Positions 1 to 11,742 of a stretch of 64,000 nucleotides of DNA are shown here, one piece after another; position 1 is the first letter of the stretch; every line of letters begins with the position of its first letter. Position numbers and translations under genes: made by a program. The stretch comes from Reticulitermes speratus. Its lineage: Eukaryota; Arthropoda; Insecta; Blattodea; Rhinotermitidae. Location of the stretch: positions 48,237,980 through 48,301,979 of the forward strand of contig JAJKFL010000042.1 in NCBI GenBank assembly GCA_021186555.1, written 5' to 3'. The notes beneath the pieces are model-generated. The model did no database searches and was not told the origin of the DNA. It saw only the letters and a program-made list of their open reading frames with translations.

Positions 1-112
1 GGTGTACCATGCAATATCTGCACATTGTGTGTGAAGTATTGTTTGGGAGTTAAGAGTTGCCAACATGGCAACATTGCGAATCAGTAAGTTTATATCCGAA
101 AAATTTAATGTA

Positions 113-296
113 CAGTCGAAGTCGGTTATAATGGCATGAAAGGGACTGAATATTTTGTGTCGTTATAAGCGAGTGTTGTTATAACCGAGTAATATAATGT
201 TATGGTTAACAGTGTGGAATTAATTGGTACCACAGGATATCTGACGTTATAGACGAGGTGTTGTACAAAACGATGTCGTTATAAACGGGTTCGACT
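113..296. mobile_element. pogo-like MITE, copy 1
   Basis: It starts CAGTCGAAG, ends GGGTTCGACT and is flanked by TA. The interior is rich in cgttata motifs. The same sequence recurs at 9222-9403 and, reversed, at 10352-10540. Terminal CAGT and TA target sites fit pogo/Tigger-type Tc1-mariner MITEs. No transposase is present. Confidence 0.65.
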
Positions 297-402
297 CTAT
301 ATACATAGACAGTATTTGTTACTTAATTTTGTCCTGCCTAGTGTATCGATGTTAAACTTTGCGATCAATAGAAGAAGATGAATTTATCGTTACAGATTTA
401 AG

Positions 403-465
403 ATTTATCCTGAAGATGGAGGCAGGAAGTTCCTCCGAAAGTCGGTAAATACCAGACTACACGCT
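403..465 (+). ncRNA. hammerhead-like motif, GGAGG family
   Basis: The core CTGAAGA (410-416) is followed by T, stem II GGAGG...CCTCC and GAAA (437-440). It ends GTC, then GGTAAAT, which pairs with ATTTATC just 5' of the core, allowing one G-U. Stem III is shortened to A-G-T. A box accagactacacg follows, shared with copies near 19285 and 47421. Confidence 0.5.
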
Positions 466-788
466 GATATGACATACAGACTGCAGTGTACGTCTAAGCA
501 TTTCGTACTTTCATTATTTTTTGTATGATATGTCTGTCCATGTGTCACCCACACCCGTGGTCACAACTTCGAACCCCACTGAAGGCTCGCTCGAAGCCGC
601 GCGTTTCCATCCCCGCTAGCAACAGAATCGAAGTCTCCCCCCCGCCCCATTCGCCAACGGCACATCAAGATAAAAATAGTTAATACCCCGCAAGCCCTAG
701 ATTCCCAGGGCTGGACGTTACCTGGCTTGTCCGAATGGAAATTCAGAAAAATAAATGTTTACTCACGTTTATTCATCCCTATTTTTGT

Positions 789-812
789 CTCTCTCTCTCT
801 CTCTCTCTCTCT
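789..812. repeat. (CT)n microsatellite
   Basis: About 12 uninterrupted CT dinucleotides. Confidence 0.95.
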
Positions 813-1304
813 GCGTACTGCCGACAAATCCAGAACATATAATACAGGGCGGGCTAAAAAGAAACAGCGTGGTTACTGTTGCTAAGTATATCAGGATGTA
901 AGGGGTCATGGAGGGCAAAACTGCACCTTCTATTCGGTGGTATATCTGGATAATTTGTCACTTTCACGACACGTGCCACTTAGCGAAGACATAAGCCTGA
1001 AGGCCTTAATTGACTGCAGTTAATAATTTTATGACGCATACACGATTTGACAATTATGGTAGTTGGCCATCTGGTCACTTCTCATAAACCGAGTCTCGGG
1101 GGTCAGTGAATATTAGGCAGGCAGCTGCTGTAAACGACCCTGTGACATTTGAAATGCAGACAACAGGTACGTCAGTTTGTTACTAGGATGACTGGCACTG
1201 CGTAGCGAAGGGTTCGACAGTGATACACGGTAGTAGCTTACCAACCTTTAATTTTGTGCAACAAGTTAGTGCATGGGGGTTGTTTGGATCGGTGTATGGT
1301 GTTG
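813..1304. other. unassigned non-coding sequence
   Basis: No long frame, transposon end or tRNA-like box was recognised. Confidence 0.4.
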
Positions 1305-2420
1305 CTTTGCTGTAGGGGCTAATTTGCGGTAATATACCGGTTAAGTAATATTAGCGTAAGGGATTAATTGCGTTATTTTGCGGTGAAGTTTTGTTAATAC
1401 ATAGATTAAATTAAGACTTTTGTAACGGGTTAATTAGGGATATTGTAGGGTTGATTTATGTTAATATACAGAGCTAATTGGTATTAGTTTAATGGGTTAG
1501 TAACGGTTATTTGTGGTTAATTTGCGTTAATAATTGAACTCAATAGAGATATGTATGACTTAATTAAAACTATATTTGAATTAATTTGTGTTCATGTAAG
1601 GCCTTAATTGAAATTAATGAATTACGTTAACTGGGGTTAAGGGGTTAATTTATGTTAATATAATGCCTTAATTACAATTCATGGATGAGGTTAACTGGGG
1701 TTAAGGGGTTAATTTATGTTAATATAAGGCTTTAATTACAATTAATGGATGAGGTTAACTGGGATTAAGGGGTTAATTTGTGTTATTATAAGGCGTTAAT
1801 TGCAATTAATGGATGAGGTTAACTGGGTTAGGGGGTTAATTTGTGTTAATATAAGGCGTTAATTGCGATTAATGGATGAGGTTAACTGGGTTAAGGGGTT
1901 AATTTGTGTTAATATAAGATGTTAATTCCAATTAATGGCTGAGGTTAACTGGGGTGAATGTGTTAATTTGTGTAAATATATGGAGTTAATTGAGATTAGT
2001 GTAGGTGGTCAATTAGAGATTTATAGGTTTAAATTTGTGTTAGTACTTGCGGATAACTGAGAATATTGTAAGTGGTTAATTAAAGCTACAGGAGGGTTAA
2101 TGTTTGTTAATACATGAATTTAATTGAGGTTAGTTTAATCAGCTAATTAAAGATATTATATGGTTTATTTGGGTTATTTCATAGGTTTAATCCTGCTAAT
2201 TATTTGGATAACTTTCGTATTACTCTATGGGTTTCTTTAGGATTATTTTATAGTTTTACCTTAATTTTTGGTGTGTTTGTGTTCATATCTGGACTTAATC
2301 GAGGTTAAGAGTGATGAGATAATTAGTGTTACTATATTAACTTAATTAGGGTTACTTAATGGAGGTAACATTTGAGTTACTATACGGGGCTCTTTGGGGT
2401 TAATATACTGTGTTACTGGG
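1305..2420. repeat. TTAAT-rich degenerate tandem repeat
   Basis: An AT-rich tract built from diverged ttaat/ggttaa words. Its best-preserved core (about 1590-1985) has a period near 64 bp, each unit containing ggggttaattt, a ttaatataagg segment and attaatggatgaggttaac. The flanks are progressively more diverged, as expected for an old array. Confidence 0.75.
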
Positions 2421-2542
2421 GTAAAATTTGAACTTAGTTTTGGTTAGCATAAATGAGAGAAAGTTCACAGTCATGTCTACATGATTGGTACTAAGAAATC
2501 AGTAAGAGCTACTTCAGTTTACATACAGTCGTGCCCACGCCT

Positions 2543-2627
2543 ATACAGGGTATACACAAAAGAATGGTGCGTTTTATATGTATATATACATATAAACCGC
2601 ACCATTCGTTTGTGTATATTCTGTATA
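2543..2627. mobile_element. palindromic hairpin MITE, copy 1
   Basis: Arms tacagggtatacacaaaaga and a matching inverse arm ending ctgtata enclose a short AT-rich loop. It is the most diverged of three copies; the others are at 28451-28534 and 47481-47566. Confidence 0.65.
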
Positions 2628-2883
2628 ACTGTGAAAGTATTCATGCATAAAGCGATCTGTTTGCTGTTCATAGCCCATGGCCCACCACGGAGATTAACGT
2701 TATGAATATGTGTGGAGTTATATTATTTGTTGTTTTTAACTCGAATTTGTTGACAAATAATAAAATGTATTTTCACTTTGTGTTATTCTGGCTAATGAAA
2801 CCTTACATCCTGTTGTGTGGTTACAAAACTTTCGGCAATAAATCCTGTCTCCTTTTTCAGAGTAGATAATTGTAGCTACTGCC

Positions 2884-2990
2884 CTGAAGATGGAGGCAAT
2901 TTATTCCTGTGAAACTGTGGTAACCACTAGCAGGGCAACACAAGAGTCGTGACCCTAAAAACCGCAAATTCACATAAAGAGATCTTTAGG
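2884..2990 (+). ncRNA. degenerate hammerhead-like motif, GGAGG family
   Basis: CTGAAGA at 2884-2890, followed by TGGAGGC and GAAAC at 2911. Stem II is partly decayed (TTCC in place of CCTCC) and stem III is altered. Probably an old copy of the type at 403. Confidence 0.3.
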
Positions 2991-3415
2991 CGGGAATACA
3001 ACAGTGAATATGACGGCTGAAATTATTTGAATATCAACATTCGTGGCTGTAATTGGTGTCATTCATAGCACGAGAAAGACCAGGCTGTTTATGGAAGTGT
3101 ATAACTGTATTACAGCTGGTCATATTGCTAATCCTCTGCCTCTTCTAAGCGCAGAAGTGAACTTGACGATGTCAGCTTCAAAGTTTAATATTCTGCTTCA
3201 CGGCTTCCAAAGCGGATGTAAATAGCTGCCCCCTCATGCACAGCACTGCAATTTAAACACAATTTTTCTCCATCGTTACTCATAAGAAGAATCACATCTG
3301 TGTATTTCATTGCAAGCCAAATTATAAGTTCTTAAGAATTTGAATATTTAATAAACATTTATTTGAAATAAAATCTTCCCAATTACAGACTCTCATTTCT
3401 CAGAAGCCATACAAT

Positions 3416-3668
3416 AATAATAAATATAATATAATAATAACCATGGCTCGACAGCCCTATATGGGCCCGGGCCTCCTCTTGCCTCCTCTTTCGAGGTTTC
3501 TAAGTCGTGCGCATTCGTGGCAGTTGGTGACTGGTCAACTGGCCGCGCTACTGTTCTATCGATCCTGATGTGTCCGCCAGAGCCATCTGGCAGGCAGTCA
3601 GGAGACTTGGGTGAGAAATGGAGGCAATTTAGCTTACGCAACATTTTTTATTCATGCCCGTAAGGTTC
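3416..3668 (-). mobile_element. SINE type D, 5'-truncated
   Basis: It matches the body and 3' end of the full copy at 12167-12532, with an (ATT)n-type tail at 3416-3440, the sequence around atggctcgacagccc, and the tract ending near 3668. The tRNA-like head is missing. Confidence 0.7.
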
Positions 3669-3893
3669 CTTTACATGCCGTAAATCTACGACAAGAAGCC
3701 ATACAATACAGAATAATATCCCTTTCGCTCAACCGAAGTAATATACAAGTTTAATGTTTTAATATATCCAAATATATATTATTTTATTTTTATTGTTGTT
3801 TTTCGGCTGTTACAACACACAAAATATGTTTGAGATCTCAGTCACTTGAAATGTTACCGTGTAGTGTGGAAGTGAACTTTACATAAGTATTTT

Positions 3894-3945
3894 TGTAATG
3901 CCTGCTGACGGATTTCGCTTAAAGCCGAAACGTGTTGCATAATAA
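3894..3945 (+). ncRNA. degenerate hammerhead-like motif
   Basis: GCC-GAAACGTGTT followed by GCAT, which can pair with ATGC upstream. The core reads CTGACGG with extra bases, so it is at best a decayed member. Confidence 0.25.
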
Positions 3946-4204
3946 ACATTAAATCATTACACAATATTTTCGTCATTGTTGGTATTATTGTATTTATTTG
4001 TATATCAAAGTGGAATGTCACAAAAAATGTATAAACTTTAATTTGCCTTTTAAAATTAAACTGTAAATCAGGTATAATTAACGACTCCATGAAGCTGACA
4101 AGCTGATATTTGCTTAGCCAATCAACACCTTCTTCTCCGATACTACAAAACCCGAAAGATTCATTACCGTATCCACAACAGCCCTCCACTTCAACTTGTA
4201 GGAA

Positions 4205-4390
4205 GCGAGATTAAATCAACTCAGATATTCAGACTTAAATTCTTTAAACACATTTTAATATTATCCTCCCATTTATACAGAGGTAATTCAAGTGATCTCC
4301 TTTCTTCCAATTCTGCATCTAAAATGACGTATTCGTTTTTTACTTTCTCAAAGCATGCTATATGTCCCGCCCATCCTATTCTCCTTTACT
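4205..4390 (-). pseudogene. RTE/Jockey-like LINE fragment
   Basis: On the - strand the sequence reads like the C-terminal tail of a non-LTR reverse transcriptase polyprotein: an R-M-G-G-x-Y element, then in another frame a KWEDNIKM-like string. Frameshifts separate these motifs, so it is dead. Confidence 0.5.
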
Positions 4391-4589
4391 TGAATTTTAA
4401 AATGTTGATGAAGATAAAGTGTGTTTAATAAAATTCCGTTATAAGTCCGCCGTTCAACAGTTGGTAAGACTCTACAAAATGCTGCAAATTTCCTGTGTTG
4501 GAAGGAAAAACCAAGTAAAATTACTTTCAAGGATGCGTTAAGACGGAAGCAACTCTTCCCATATTTCAATAAAAATGGTGAGGTTGAGC

Positions 4590-4857
4590 CTGTGCTTAAT
4601 TAGGCACCGCAATCTGAAGGCATGCGAGCGAATGAAGGTGTAGCTCCATGCATTCTTAAATTAAGCACTAGAGAGATAAAAGTACTTTGCTTCATGCCCC
4701 ACACTCTTCGGTCCAGAAGAAAGAGGCGTCCGGTGGGCAAGCCCCAGAGTGGGTGTGGACGCTTTGCAGAAAAATGTTCTCTCTGCCTCTAATCGAAGGC
4801 TCATTTGTCGGTAATGCATCCCGCAGCCTGGTCACTGTACCGACTGAGCCAGTTCAG
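4590..4857 (-). mobile_element. tRNA-derived SINE (A/F-like), interrupted
   Basis: Its head on the - strand reads ggctcagtcggtacagtgac, an A-box-like region, and the body contains cactctggggcttgccc. It is split by a type B SINE inserted at 4858; its outer end resumes at 5134. Confidence 0.6.
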
Positions 4858-5133
4858 GTTTTTTGTGAAGGGTCCCGCAGCAGATGCTACTGACGCACCG
4901 CAGCCTTGAGGCTTATTGTGCAACCTTGTGATGAAGATGATTAGTTTTTTCGTTTTTCCTTGTAATGGAGCACATGTGGAATGAAATTGACAGGGAAAAA
5001 CGGAAGTATTTGGGAAAAAACCTGTCCCAATTTCACTTTGTCCACCACAAATCCCACATGGACTAACCTGGGATCAAACCCGGGCCTCCGCGGTGAGAAG
5101 CCGGCGACTAACCGCCTGAGCCATGGCACGGCC
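4858..5133 (-). mobile_element. SINE type B, nested insertion
   Basis: The tRNA-like head (- strand) contains ccatggctcaggcggttagt and a B box gggtttgatccc. The 3' end matches gcagcatctgctgcggg-type sequence seen at 38162-38439. A 12-bp target duplication gagccagttcag occurs at 4846-4857 and 5134-5145, so the insertion into the older SINE is exact. Confidence 0.85.
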
Positions 5134-5209
5134 GAGCCAGTTCAGTTTATAGACTTGTCTGTTCTCGTCTCATATTTGAAATTTCAGGATAAAACTATCC
5201 CAATACACA

Positions 5210-5433
5210 CCTGGACAGGCCCCTAGGCTTCCAGGAGGTTGAGGCTCCCAAATTTCCAGATTTCATGAAGGTGGTAAGGTTGTCAGCCCTACGCACCGGC
5301 AGCCTTTACCTCCCAGGAAATATTCCTGGTACTCATTTCTGTTAGAAGCTAAGTCGACCCCAGGGCCATAGTGGGACCGAAAGGATTATGTCAATGAAAA
5401 ATTCCAATGACACCATCGGAAATCGAAACCGTG
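5210..5433 (-). mobile_element. SINE type E, partial
   Basis: It shares the body with 29485-29780 and 54583-54825: the ggttgaggctccca segment, gtcagccctacgcaccggc, and gattatgtcaatgaaaaatt near the head. The tRNA-like head is eroded. Confidence 0.7.
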
Positions 5434-5439
5434 TGTCCC

Positions 5440-6140
5440 CAATACAAAACATGAATTTTGTCTTATGTCTTCGTGGGTGAAAAGCTTTATAGTTCTTCCG
5501 TAAAAGAAACGTAATTGTGGGTGCTCGAGAAATGTTGCTGGTGATGGTAAGTGGACCGTACTGAATGGAGAAAAATGTAGTTAGAACTTCTTGTATCGTC
5601 AGGACGACAGATCCAACAGGATGACACTTATGTATGGAATTATTCGAGAAAGGGCTGAAGTAAAGTGACAACTTGGAAGACCTAGTCATAGACAACATTA
5701 CTACAATTCTTAAATAAATCGGGTACAGGAGTTTAGACTGGACAGTTATTGAATTAAGCAGGTCTGTGTTATGTGGCACAATTTTATTTTTTTTTTTAGA
5801 ATTTCTGGCGTTGAATGTACAAGAACTGGGTGTGAATTAGATGCGTTTTATCGTCTGACGGTGCAGCGCGAGTTGTCGTATTTTAATGTTCGTGAAAAGA
5901 TAGAAAGTTTAGGGCTTACTTCACCGGATGGAATACACAAGTTTTCGTGCTGTTTAGACACGTTAAACTTGGGAGTATAATTTAACGAGACATCGTTAGC
6001 GAGCTCTAATTAACTGCTCAACAGACGTGGTGATGATGGTAATGATTATGATGATGATGCTCAGTACGCATGAATGCCGTTGCTACAGGGGTGTCCACAA
6101 TTATTGATCACCCGTGACTGAGTGTCGAAATAAATTGTCC
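5440..6140. other. unassigned non-coding sequence
   Basis: Open frames here are short and show no recognisable protein family. No clear repeat was seen, apart from a small gat-rich patch near 6030-6060. Confidence 0.4.
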
Positions 6141-6144
6141 ATAT

Positions 6145-6730
6145 TTGCAGGAATTAAGTCTAGGAATGTCCGCTGTCAGTCCAGTTTGCCATAAACTATT
6201 AAGTATTAAGATATACAGAGCTATAATTTTGCCTGTTGTTTTGTATGGGTGTGATACTTGGTCTGTCACATTGCAGGAAGAAGATAGGCTGATGGTGTTG
6301 GACAATTGGGTGCTGAGGGAGATATTTCGGCCTAAGAGGAACTGGGGGAGGACTGGAGAAGACAGCATAACGAGGAACGTAATGACCTATATTGATCACC
6401 AATTATTATTTGGGTAATCAAATCAAAAAGAATGAGATGGGTGGGACGTGTGGCACGTATGGGAGACAGGAGAGGTGTATAGAGGGTTTTGGTGAGAAAA
6501 CCCTAAGGCAGGAGTAGCCTAAGGCGTAGATGGGAGGATAATATTAAAATGGATCTTTAGGAAATAGGCTGTGGGCGTGGAGTGGATTGATCTGGCTCAG
6601 GAGAGGGACAAGTCGCGGGCTGTTCTGAACGTGGTGATGAACCTTCAGGTTTCATAAAATTTGGGAAATTTCTTGATTATGTTAGGAAATGTTAGCTTCT
6701 CAAGAAGGGCCCCATGGAATTATTTAGTTT
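6145..6730 (+). pseudogene. RTE/Jockey-like LINE 3' fragment
   Basis: The translated piece reads KLLSIKIYRAIILPVVLYGC, then DTWSVTLQEEDRLMVLDNWV and LREIFRPKRNWG. That is the region following the reverse transcriptase core in non-LTR retrotransposons. After stops and frameshifts, later motifs persist (MRWVGRVARM-like, then a DLAQERDKSRA-like end). The 3' part includes the gaaatttcttga and cttctcaagaagg sequences found in the other LINE 3' ends at 54270 and 62715. Inactive. Confidence 0.8.
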
Positions 6731-7270
6731 AGGTAGCTAGCCATTCGTTGGTTCGTGTTTCTAATGAAATGTTACAGAAGTACGCATTAGATTCGTCATG
6801 TCCGTGTCTGCATTTGAAAGGACATATAAACTTGGCAACCTTTGAATATGCTTTTATGAAATTTGATTTTATAGAAATTTACTGATATTTTCAAAAGTTC
6901 AAAATATTTATGCTCAATCCGACAGTAGGCAAAGTCAACCCGGAGCAAAGCAGTTACTGCTAATAACTCGCCACTGTCTTTAACTCTCAGGACAAATTTA
7001 CATTTATATTCAGACTCCTTCATGGCAGTAACAACACACCCAGCAGCATTTCGCCCCGCTAAATTCATGGCTGTATTTAGGCACATTCCGGTCTGGTAAC
7101 CCCAGTACTTTAAAGCGTTACGCTAGCGACCCGGGCGCCATTAGAATCTCACCTCGCAAGTTAATGGTTTGTGACCGTTTGCAATTCTTCTACAGAGTGT
7201 TCCTTATCACGCTTTCTTTGTATTCGATGATACAAGCCAAGAGCCTCTGTACTTGTTTGACTGGATAAAC

Positions 7271-8982
7271 ACTTTGTGTATCTGTCGTGCACTCTGTGTA
7301 TGTCTCATGCAATCTGTGTATCTGTCATGCACTCTGTGTATCTGTCATGCACTCTGTGTATATGTCATGCATTCTGTGTATGTCTCATGCACTCTGTGTA
7401 TCTGTCATGCACTCTGTGTATATGTCATGCATTCTGTGTATGTATCATGCATTCTGTGTATCTGTCGTGCACTCTGTGTATCTGTCATGCACTCTGTGTA
7501 TCTGTCATGCACTCTGTGTATCTGTCATGCACTCTGTGTATCTGTCATGCACTCTGTGTATGTCTCATGCACTCTGTGTATCTGTCATGCACTCAGTGTA
7601 TCTTTCATGCACTCTGTGTATGTCTCATGCACTCTGTGTATCTGTCATGCACTCTGTGTATATGTCATGCATTCTGTGTATGTATCATGCATTCTGTGTA
7701 TCTGTCGTGCACTCTGTGTATCTTTCATGCACTCTGTGTATGTCTCATGCACTCTGTGTATGTCTCATGCACTCTGTGTATCTGTCATGCACTCAGTGTA
7801 TCTTTCATGCACTCTGTGTATGTCTCATGCACTCTGTGTATCTGTCATGCACTCTGTGTATATGTCATGCATTCTGTGTATGTATCATGCATTCTGTGTA
7901 TCTGTCGTGCACTCTGTGTATCTGTCATGCACTCTGTGTATCTGTCATGCACTCTGTGTATCTGTCATGCACTCTGTGTATCTGTCATGCACTCTGTGTA
8001 TCTGTCATGCACTCAGTGTATCTGTCATGCACTCTGTGTATGTCTCATGCACTCTGTGTATCTGTCATGCACTCAGTGTACCTTTCATGCACTCTGTGTA
8101 CGTCTCATGCACTCTGTGTATCTGTCATGCACTCTGTGTATATGTCATGCATTCTGTGTATGTATCATGCATTCTGTGTATCTGTCGTGCACTCTGTGTA
8201 TCTGTCATGCACTCTGTGTATCTGTCATGCACTCTGTGTATCTGTCATGCACTCTGTGTATGTCTCATGCAATCTTTGTATCTGTCATGCACTCTGTGTA
8301 TGTCTCATGCAATCTGTGTATCTGTCATGCACTCTGTGTATCTGTCATGCACTCTGTGTATGTCTCATGCACTCTGTGTATGTCTCATGCACTCTGTGTA
8401 TGTCTCATGCACTCTGTGTATGTCTCATGCACTCTGTGTATCTGTCATGCACTCTGTGTATGTCTCATGCACTCTGTGTATCTGTCATGCACTCTGTGTA
8501 TGTCTCATGCACTCTGTGTATGTGTCATGCATTCTGTGTATGTGTCATGCACTCAGTGTATCTGTCATGCACTCAGTGTATCTGTCATGCACTCAGTGTA
8601 TCTTTCATGCACTCTGTGTATGTCTTATGCACTCTGTGTATGTGTCATGCATTCTGTGTATGTGTCATGCACTCAGTGTATCTGTCATGCACTCAGTGTA
8701 TCTGTCATGCACTCAGTGTATCTTTCATGCACTCTGTGTATGTCTCATGCACTCTGTGTATCTGTCATGCACTCGGTGTGTCTGTCATGCACTCTGTGTA
8801 TCTGTCATGCACTCTTTGTATGTCTCATGCATTCTGTGTGTCTGTCATACACTCTGTGTATCTTTCATGCACTCTGTGTGTCTGTCATTCAATCTGTGTA
8901 TGTCTCATGCACTCTGTGTATTTGTCATGCATTCTGTGTATCTGTCATGCACTCTGTGTATCTGTCATGCACTCTGTATGCA
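7271..8982. repeat. 20-bp minisatellite, about 85 copies
   Basis: Unit TGTGTATCTGTCATGCACTC with recurrent variants (ctgtcgtgc, tatgtcatgcattc, cagtg for ctgtg). Because 20 is not a multiple of 3 and the unit has no stop in any phase, all three + frames stay open for about 1.7 kb. The resulting Cys/His/Ser-rich peptides are an artefact of the repeat. Confidence 0.97.
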
Positions 8983-9109
8983 GACAGGGTTTGCGTAGAA
9001 GACGGTTTGTTACTTGTGCATTGTTGTGTTACACTTAAAACTGTTGAGTTCTATTATGATTTTAGTTTCTTAGAGCGGTGTTAAGATTATGGTCTGTGGA
9101 ATGTGACAC

Positions 9110-9231
9110 CGTGATCGGTAGTGTACATAGGCATAAACATATCGGAGTAACTTACTGCATTTAGAGTCGAGATCGGTAGTGTACATAGGCATAAACATAT
9201 CGGAGTAACTTACTGCATTTAGAGTCGAGAT
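9110..9231. repeat. 63-bp direct duplication
   Basis: Two nearly identical copies beginning gatcggtagtgtacatagg and ending tttagagtcga. The second copy abuts the MITE at 9222. Confidence 0.85.
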
Positions 9232-9403
9232 CTGTTATAACGCCATGAAAGAGACTGAATACTTTGTGTCGTTATAAACGAGTGTTGTTATAACCGAGGA
9301 GTATAATGTTATAGTTAACAGTGAGAAATTAATTGGTACCACAGAATATCTGACGTTATAGACGAGGTGTTGTATAAACTGATGTCGTTATAACCAGGTT
9401 CTA
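9222..9403. mobile_element. pogo-like MITE, copy 2
   Basis: Collinear with 113-296, including gttaacagtg and aattaattggtaccacag. It ends in a diverged ccaggttctacta. Confidence 0.65.
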
Positions 9404-9605
9404 CTATGTGTGTGTGTATGTATTTGTATATATACCTACATAAATATACATACGTAAATACATATATATACATACGTAGGTGCATACACATATACGTACA
9501 TACATACACATACACACATTCACACACACATACATACAAACATACATAATACACACATACATAAATACATACGTATATACATAAATACATACATTCCATA
9601 TATAC
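9404..9605. repeat. (TACA)n/(TATG)n low-complexity tract
   Basis: Imperfect tetranucleotide repeats starting right at the MITE end. The Tyr/Cys-rich frames on the - strand are repeat artefacts. Confidence 0.85.
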
Positions 9606-9639
9606 CAAAGTGTACATAATGATGTACAATAAGTCATAC

Positions 9640-10350
9640 ACATATACAGTACAGTAAATGTGTAAGACGCACTGAATTACTGCAAGACAGTACTATAAAA
9701 TTTGCATATACACAGCTAGTAATCACTCTCAAGCACAAACAATTCGTCAACACAATGAAATTGTGTTTTTAAGTCTCTTCTTAATGCTACTTTATATTCT
9801 GCTTCCTTCTTCAGAGTACAAGCCTAAAAGATCAGTCCCCCTCCCCCCCCAGACGACGGTACCTGTCAGCCTCCTCACATCGCTTAATCGCTGGTAAAGT
9901 ACCCATGATTCTCTCAATGAAGTGTGACATTACACTCAAGAAGGGGCCAAGAAAACGCTGGACATCCCTGCAATCCACTCCATTTCAGCATGTGTGCATA
10001 AAACCAAGTCGCTGTCTGCTGAAAGCCCTGCAACAAACTTGCACCCCCCCCCCTCCTGTCCCTCTGCACGTCACCGCAGTAAGTCAGATATTGCTAATTA
10101 ATATGAAGTTGCAGCCACAACTTGCACATTTGATTGTCACAGAGCTGTCAGCAGAAGTCTGAAAACTGACTTGATTGCAGACTGCGACTAACACTGCAGA
10201 CAGACTTAAAAGCAACAGACACCTCAACCTCAAGAATTACTTCTTATCCTGTTCCTTCTAACAACCATTCACACTCCTCCAGCTCTCTCCATCATCACTT
10301 TACAGCTTAGACACATATTTGGTATTCCGTTTTCATGCTATTTTTACAAA
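9640..10350. other. unassigned non-coding sequence
   Basis: Two poly-C runs (about 9838-9850 and 10043-10055), but no recognisable gene or transposon end. Confidence 0.4.
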
Positions 10351-10351
10351 T

Positions 10352-10540
10352 ACTGTCGAACCCGTTTATAACGACATCGGTTTATACGACACCGCGCCTA
10401 TACAGTCACATTTTATATGATACCAATTAATTCGTGACAGTTAAACGTAACGTTATATTCCCCGGTAATAAAAAACAGTCGTTTATAACGACATAAAATA
10501 TGCAGTATCTTTCGTGATGTTATAACTGAGTTCGACTGTA
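10352..10540. mobile_element. pogo-like MITE, copy 3 (reversed)
   Basis: It starts CTGTCGAACCCG, ends GAGTTCGACTG and is TA-flanked. It is inverted relative to copies 1 and 2, which confirms the terminal inverted repeats. Confidence 0.7.
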
Positions 10541-10564
10541 TTACACCCCGTTTCTCATTCATTC

Positions 10565-10925
10565 ATTCATTCTGCAGTCTGTCTTACGTCAGGTCCGTAG
10601 CCACTTCCAAAGCGAGTTCTCCACAGGGTGCGATCTAGTGCTTCCTCTTTCAATTTCCAGTATCTTTTCTTTTCCTTAAGGTCATCCAGTAGCTGCTTAC
10701 GCCTTCTCCCTCGTCTTCCCGTCATTTCTATCCTTCCTTCTAACTTTCCTTCAATCACGTGTTACAGAAGGCAGTTTCTACGCAAGATGTGACCAATCCA
10801 GTTAGCCTTTCTTCTTTTTATTGTATGTACGATATTCCGCTCCTCCTTGACCCTGTGTAATACTTCTTCATTTCTCACACGATCGGTCCAACTGATCTTC
10901 TCCATTCTTCGTTTCTCATGATGAT
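10565..10925 (-). pseudogene. LINE C-terminal fragment (second family)
   Basis: The - strand encodes VKEERNIVHTIKRRKANWIG, then HILRRN, an in-frame stop, then IEGKLEGRIEMTGRRGRRRK and QLLDDLKEKKRYWKLKEEAL. This is the RRKANWIGH...IEGK...GRRGRRR...LLDDLKE tail of an insect non-LTR retrotransposon. It is a different family from the MNLRVP type. Confidence 0.8.
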
Positions 10926-11019
10926 TTTAAAATATGTTGTACCACTACAATCGTGAAATTTACCTGAATTTTACCAAAATATTCAGTTCCTAAATGACAG
11001 AAAACACTCCGTGTCTATG

Positions 11020-11545
11020 AGATCTGCGCTCTTTTAGATATTACGCAGTGTAGAGTGCTGATTGTGTATCGACGTTTCGGGACAACTTATCGTTCCCATC
11101 TTCAATGGTCAAGAAGTCTTTTTGGACTTCTTGACCCGTGAAGATGGGACCGATAGGTTGTCTCGAAACGTCGGTGCAGAATTACGACTCTGCGCTCTTA
11201 TGTGATATTACGCAACGTAGAGTGCTGATTCTGTACCGACGTTTCGGGACAACTTATCGGTCCCATCTTCAAAGGTCAAGAAGTCTTCTTGTACTTCTTG
11301 ACCCGTGAAGATAGGACCGATAGGTTGTCTCGAAACGTCGGTGCAGAATTACGGCTCTGCGCTCTTATGGAATATTACGCAACGTAGAGTGCTGATTCTG
11401 TACCGACGTTTCGGGACAACGTATCGGTCCCATCTTCAAAGGTCAAGAAATGTTCTTGGACTTCTTGACCCGTGAAGATGGGACCGATAGTTTGTCTCGA
11501 AACGTCGGTGCAGAATTACGACTCTACGTTGCGTAATGTCCCATA
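11020..11545. repeat. tandem array of hammerhead-like hairpins
   Basis: Three head-to-tail units of about 175 bp. Each is an inverted pair: a - strand motif (gacgtttcgggacaac... catcttca), a short spacer around tcaagaagtc, then a + strand motif (gtgaagatgggaccgat ... tctcgaaacgtcggtg). Units are joined by ctctgcgctctta and attacgcaacgtagagtg. The core is GTGAAGA or TTGAAGA rather than CTGAAGA, so the catalytic C is lost. Stem II and GAAACGTC are kept. Confidence 0.8.
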
Positions 11546-11695
11546 AAAGCGCAGATCCCATCTACATCGCGGCGCAAGCCTGAAGTCAGGCACTCCATAT
11601 CTATTACAAAGAACAGCCAGTAATGTGACAGTCCTACAAGACACGTCAATACACTTCGTGGGCAAAATTCAGAGTTGTTAAGGTTACTGCGGGCA

Positions 11696-11697
<2 letters not shown>

Positions 11698-11737
<40 letters not shown>

Positions 11738-11742
11738 TACCG
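11698..11742. repeat. (TA)n microsatellite
   Basis: A TA dinucleotide run with one slip. Confidence 0.9.

Noticed and set aside
7253..9084. Three overlapping + strand open frames of about 580-600 codons, Cys/His/Ser-rich
   Set aside because: They are the 20-bp minisatellite read in its three phases. The same peptides appear in all frames, and there is no splice or start context.
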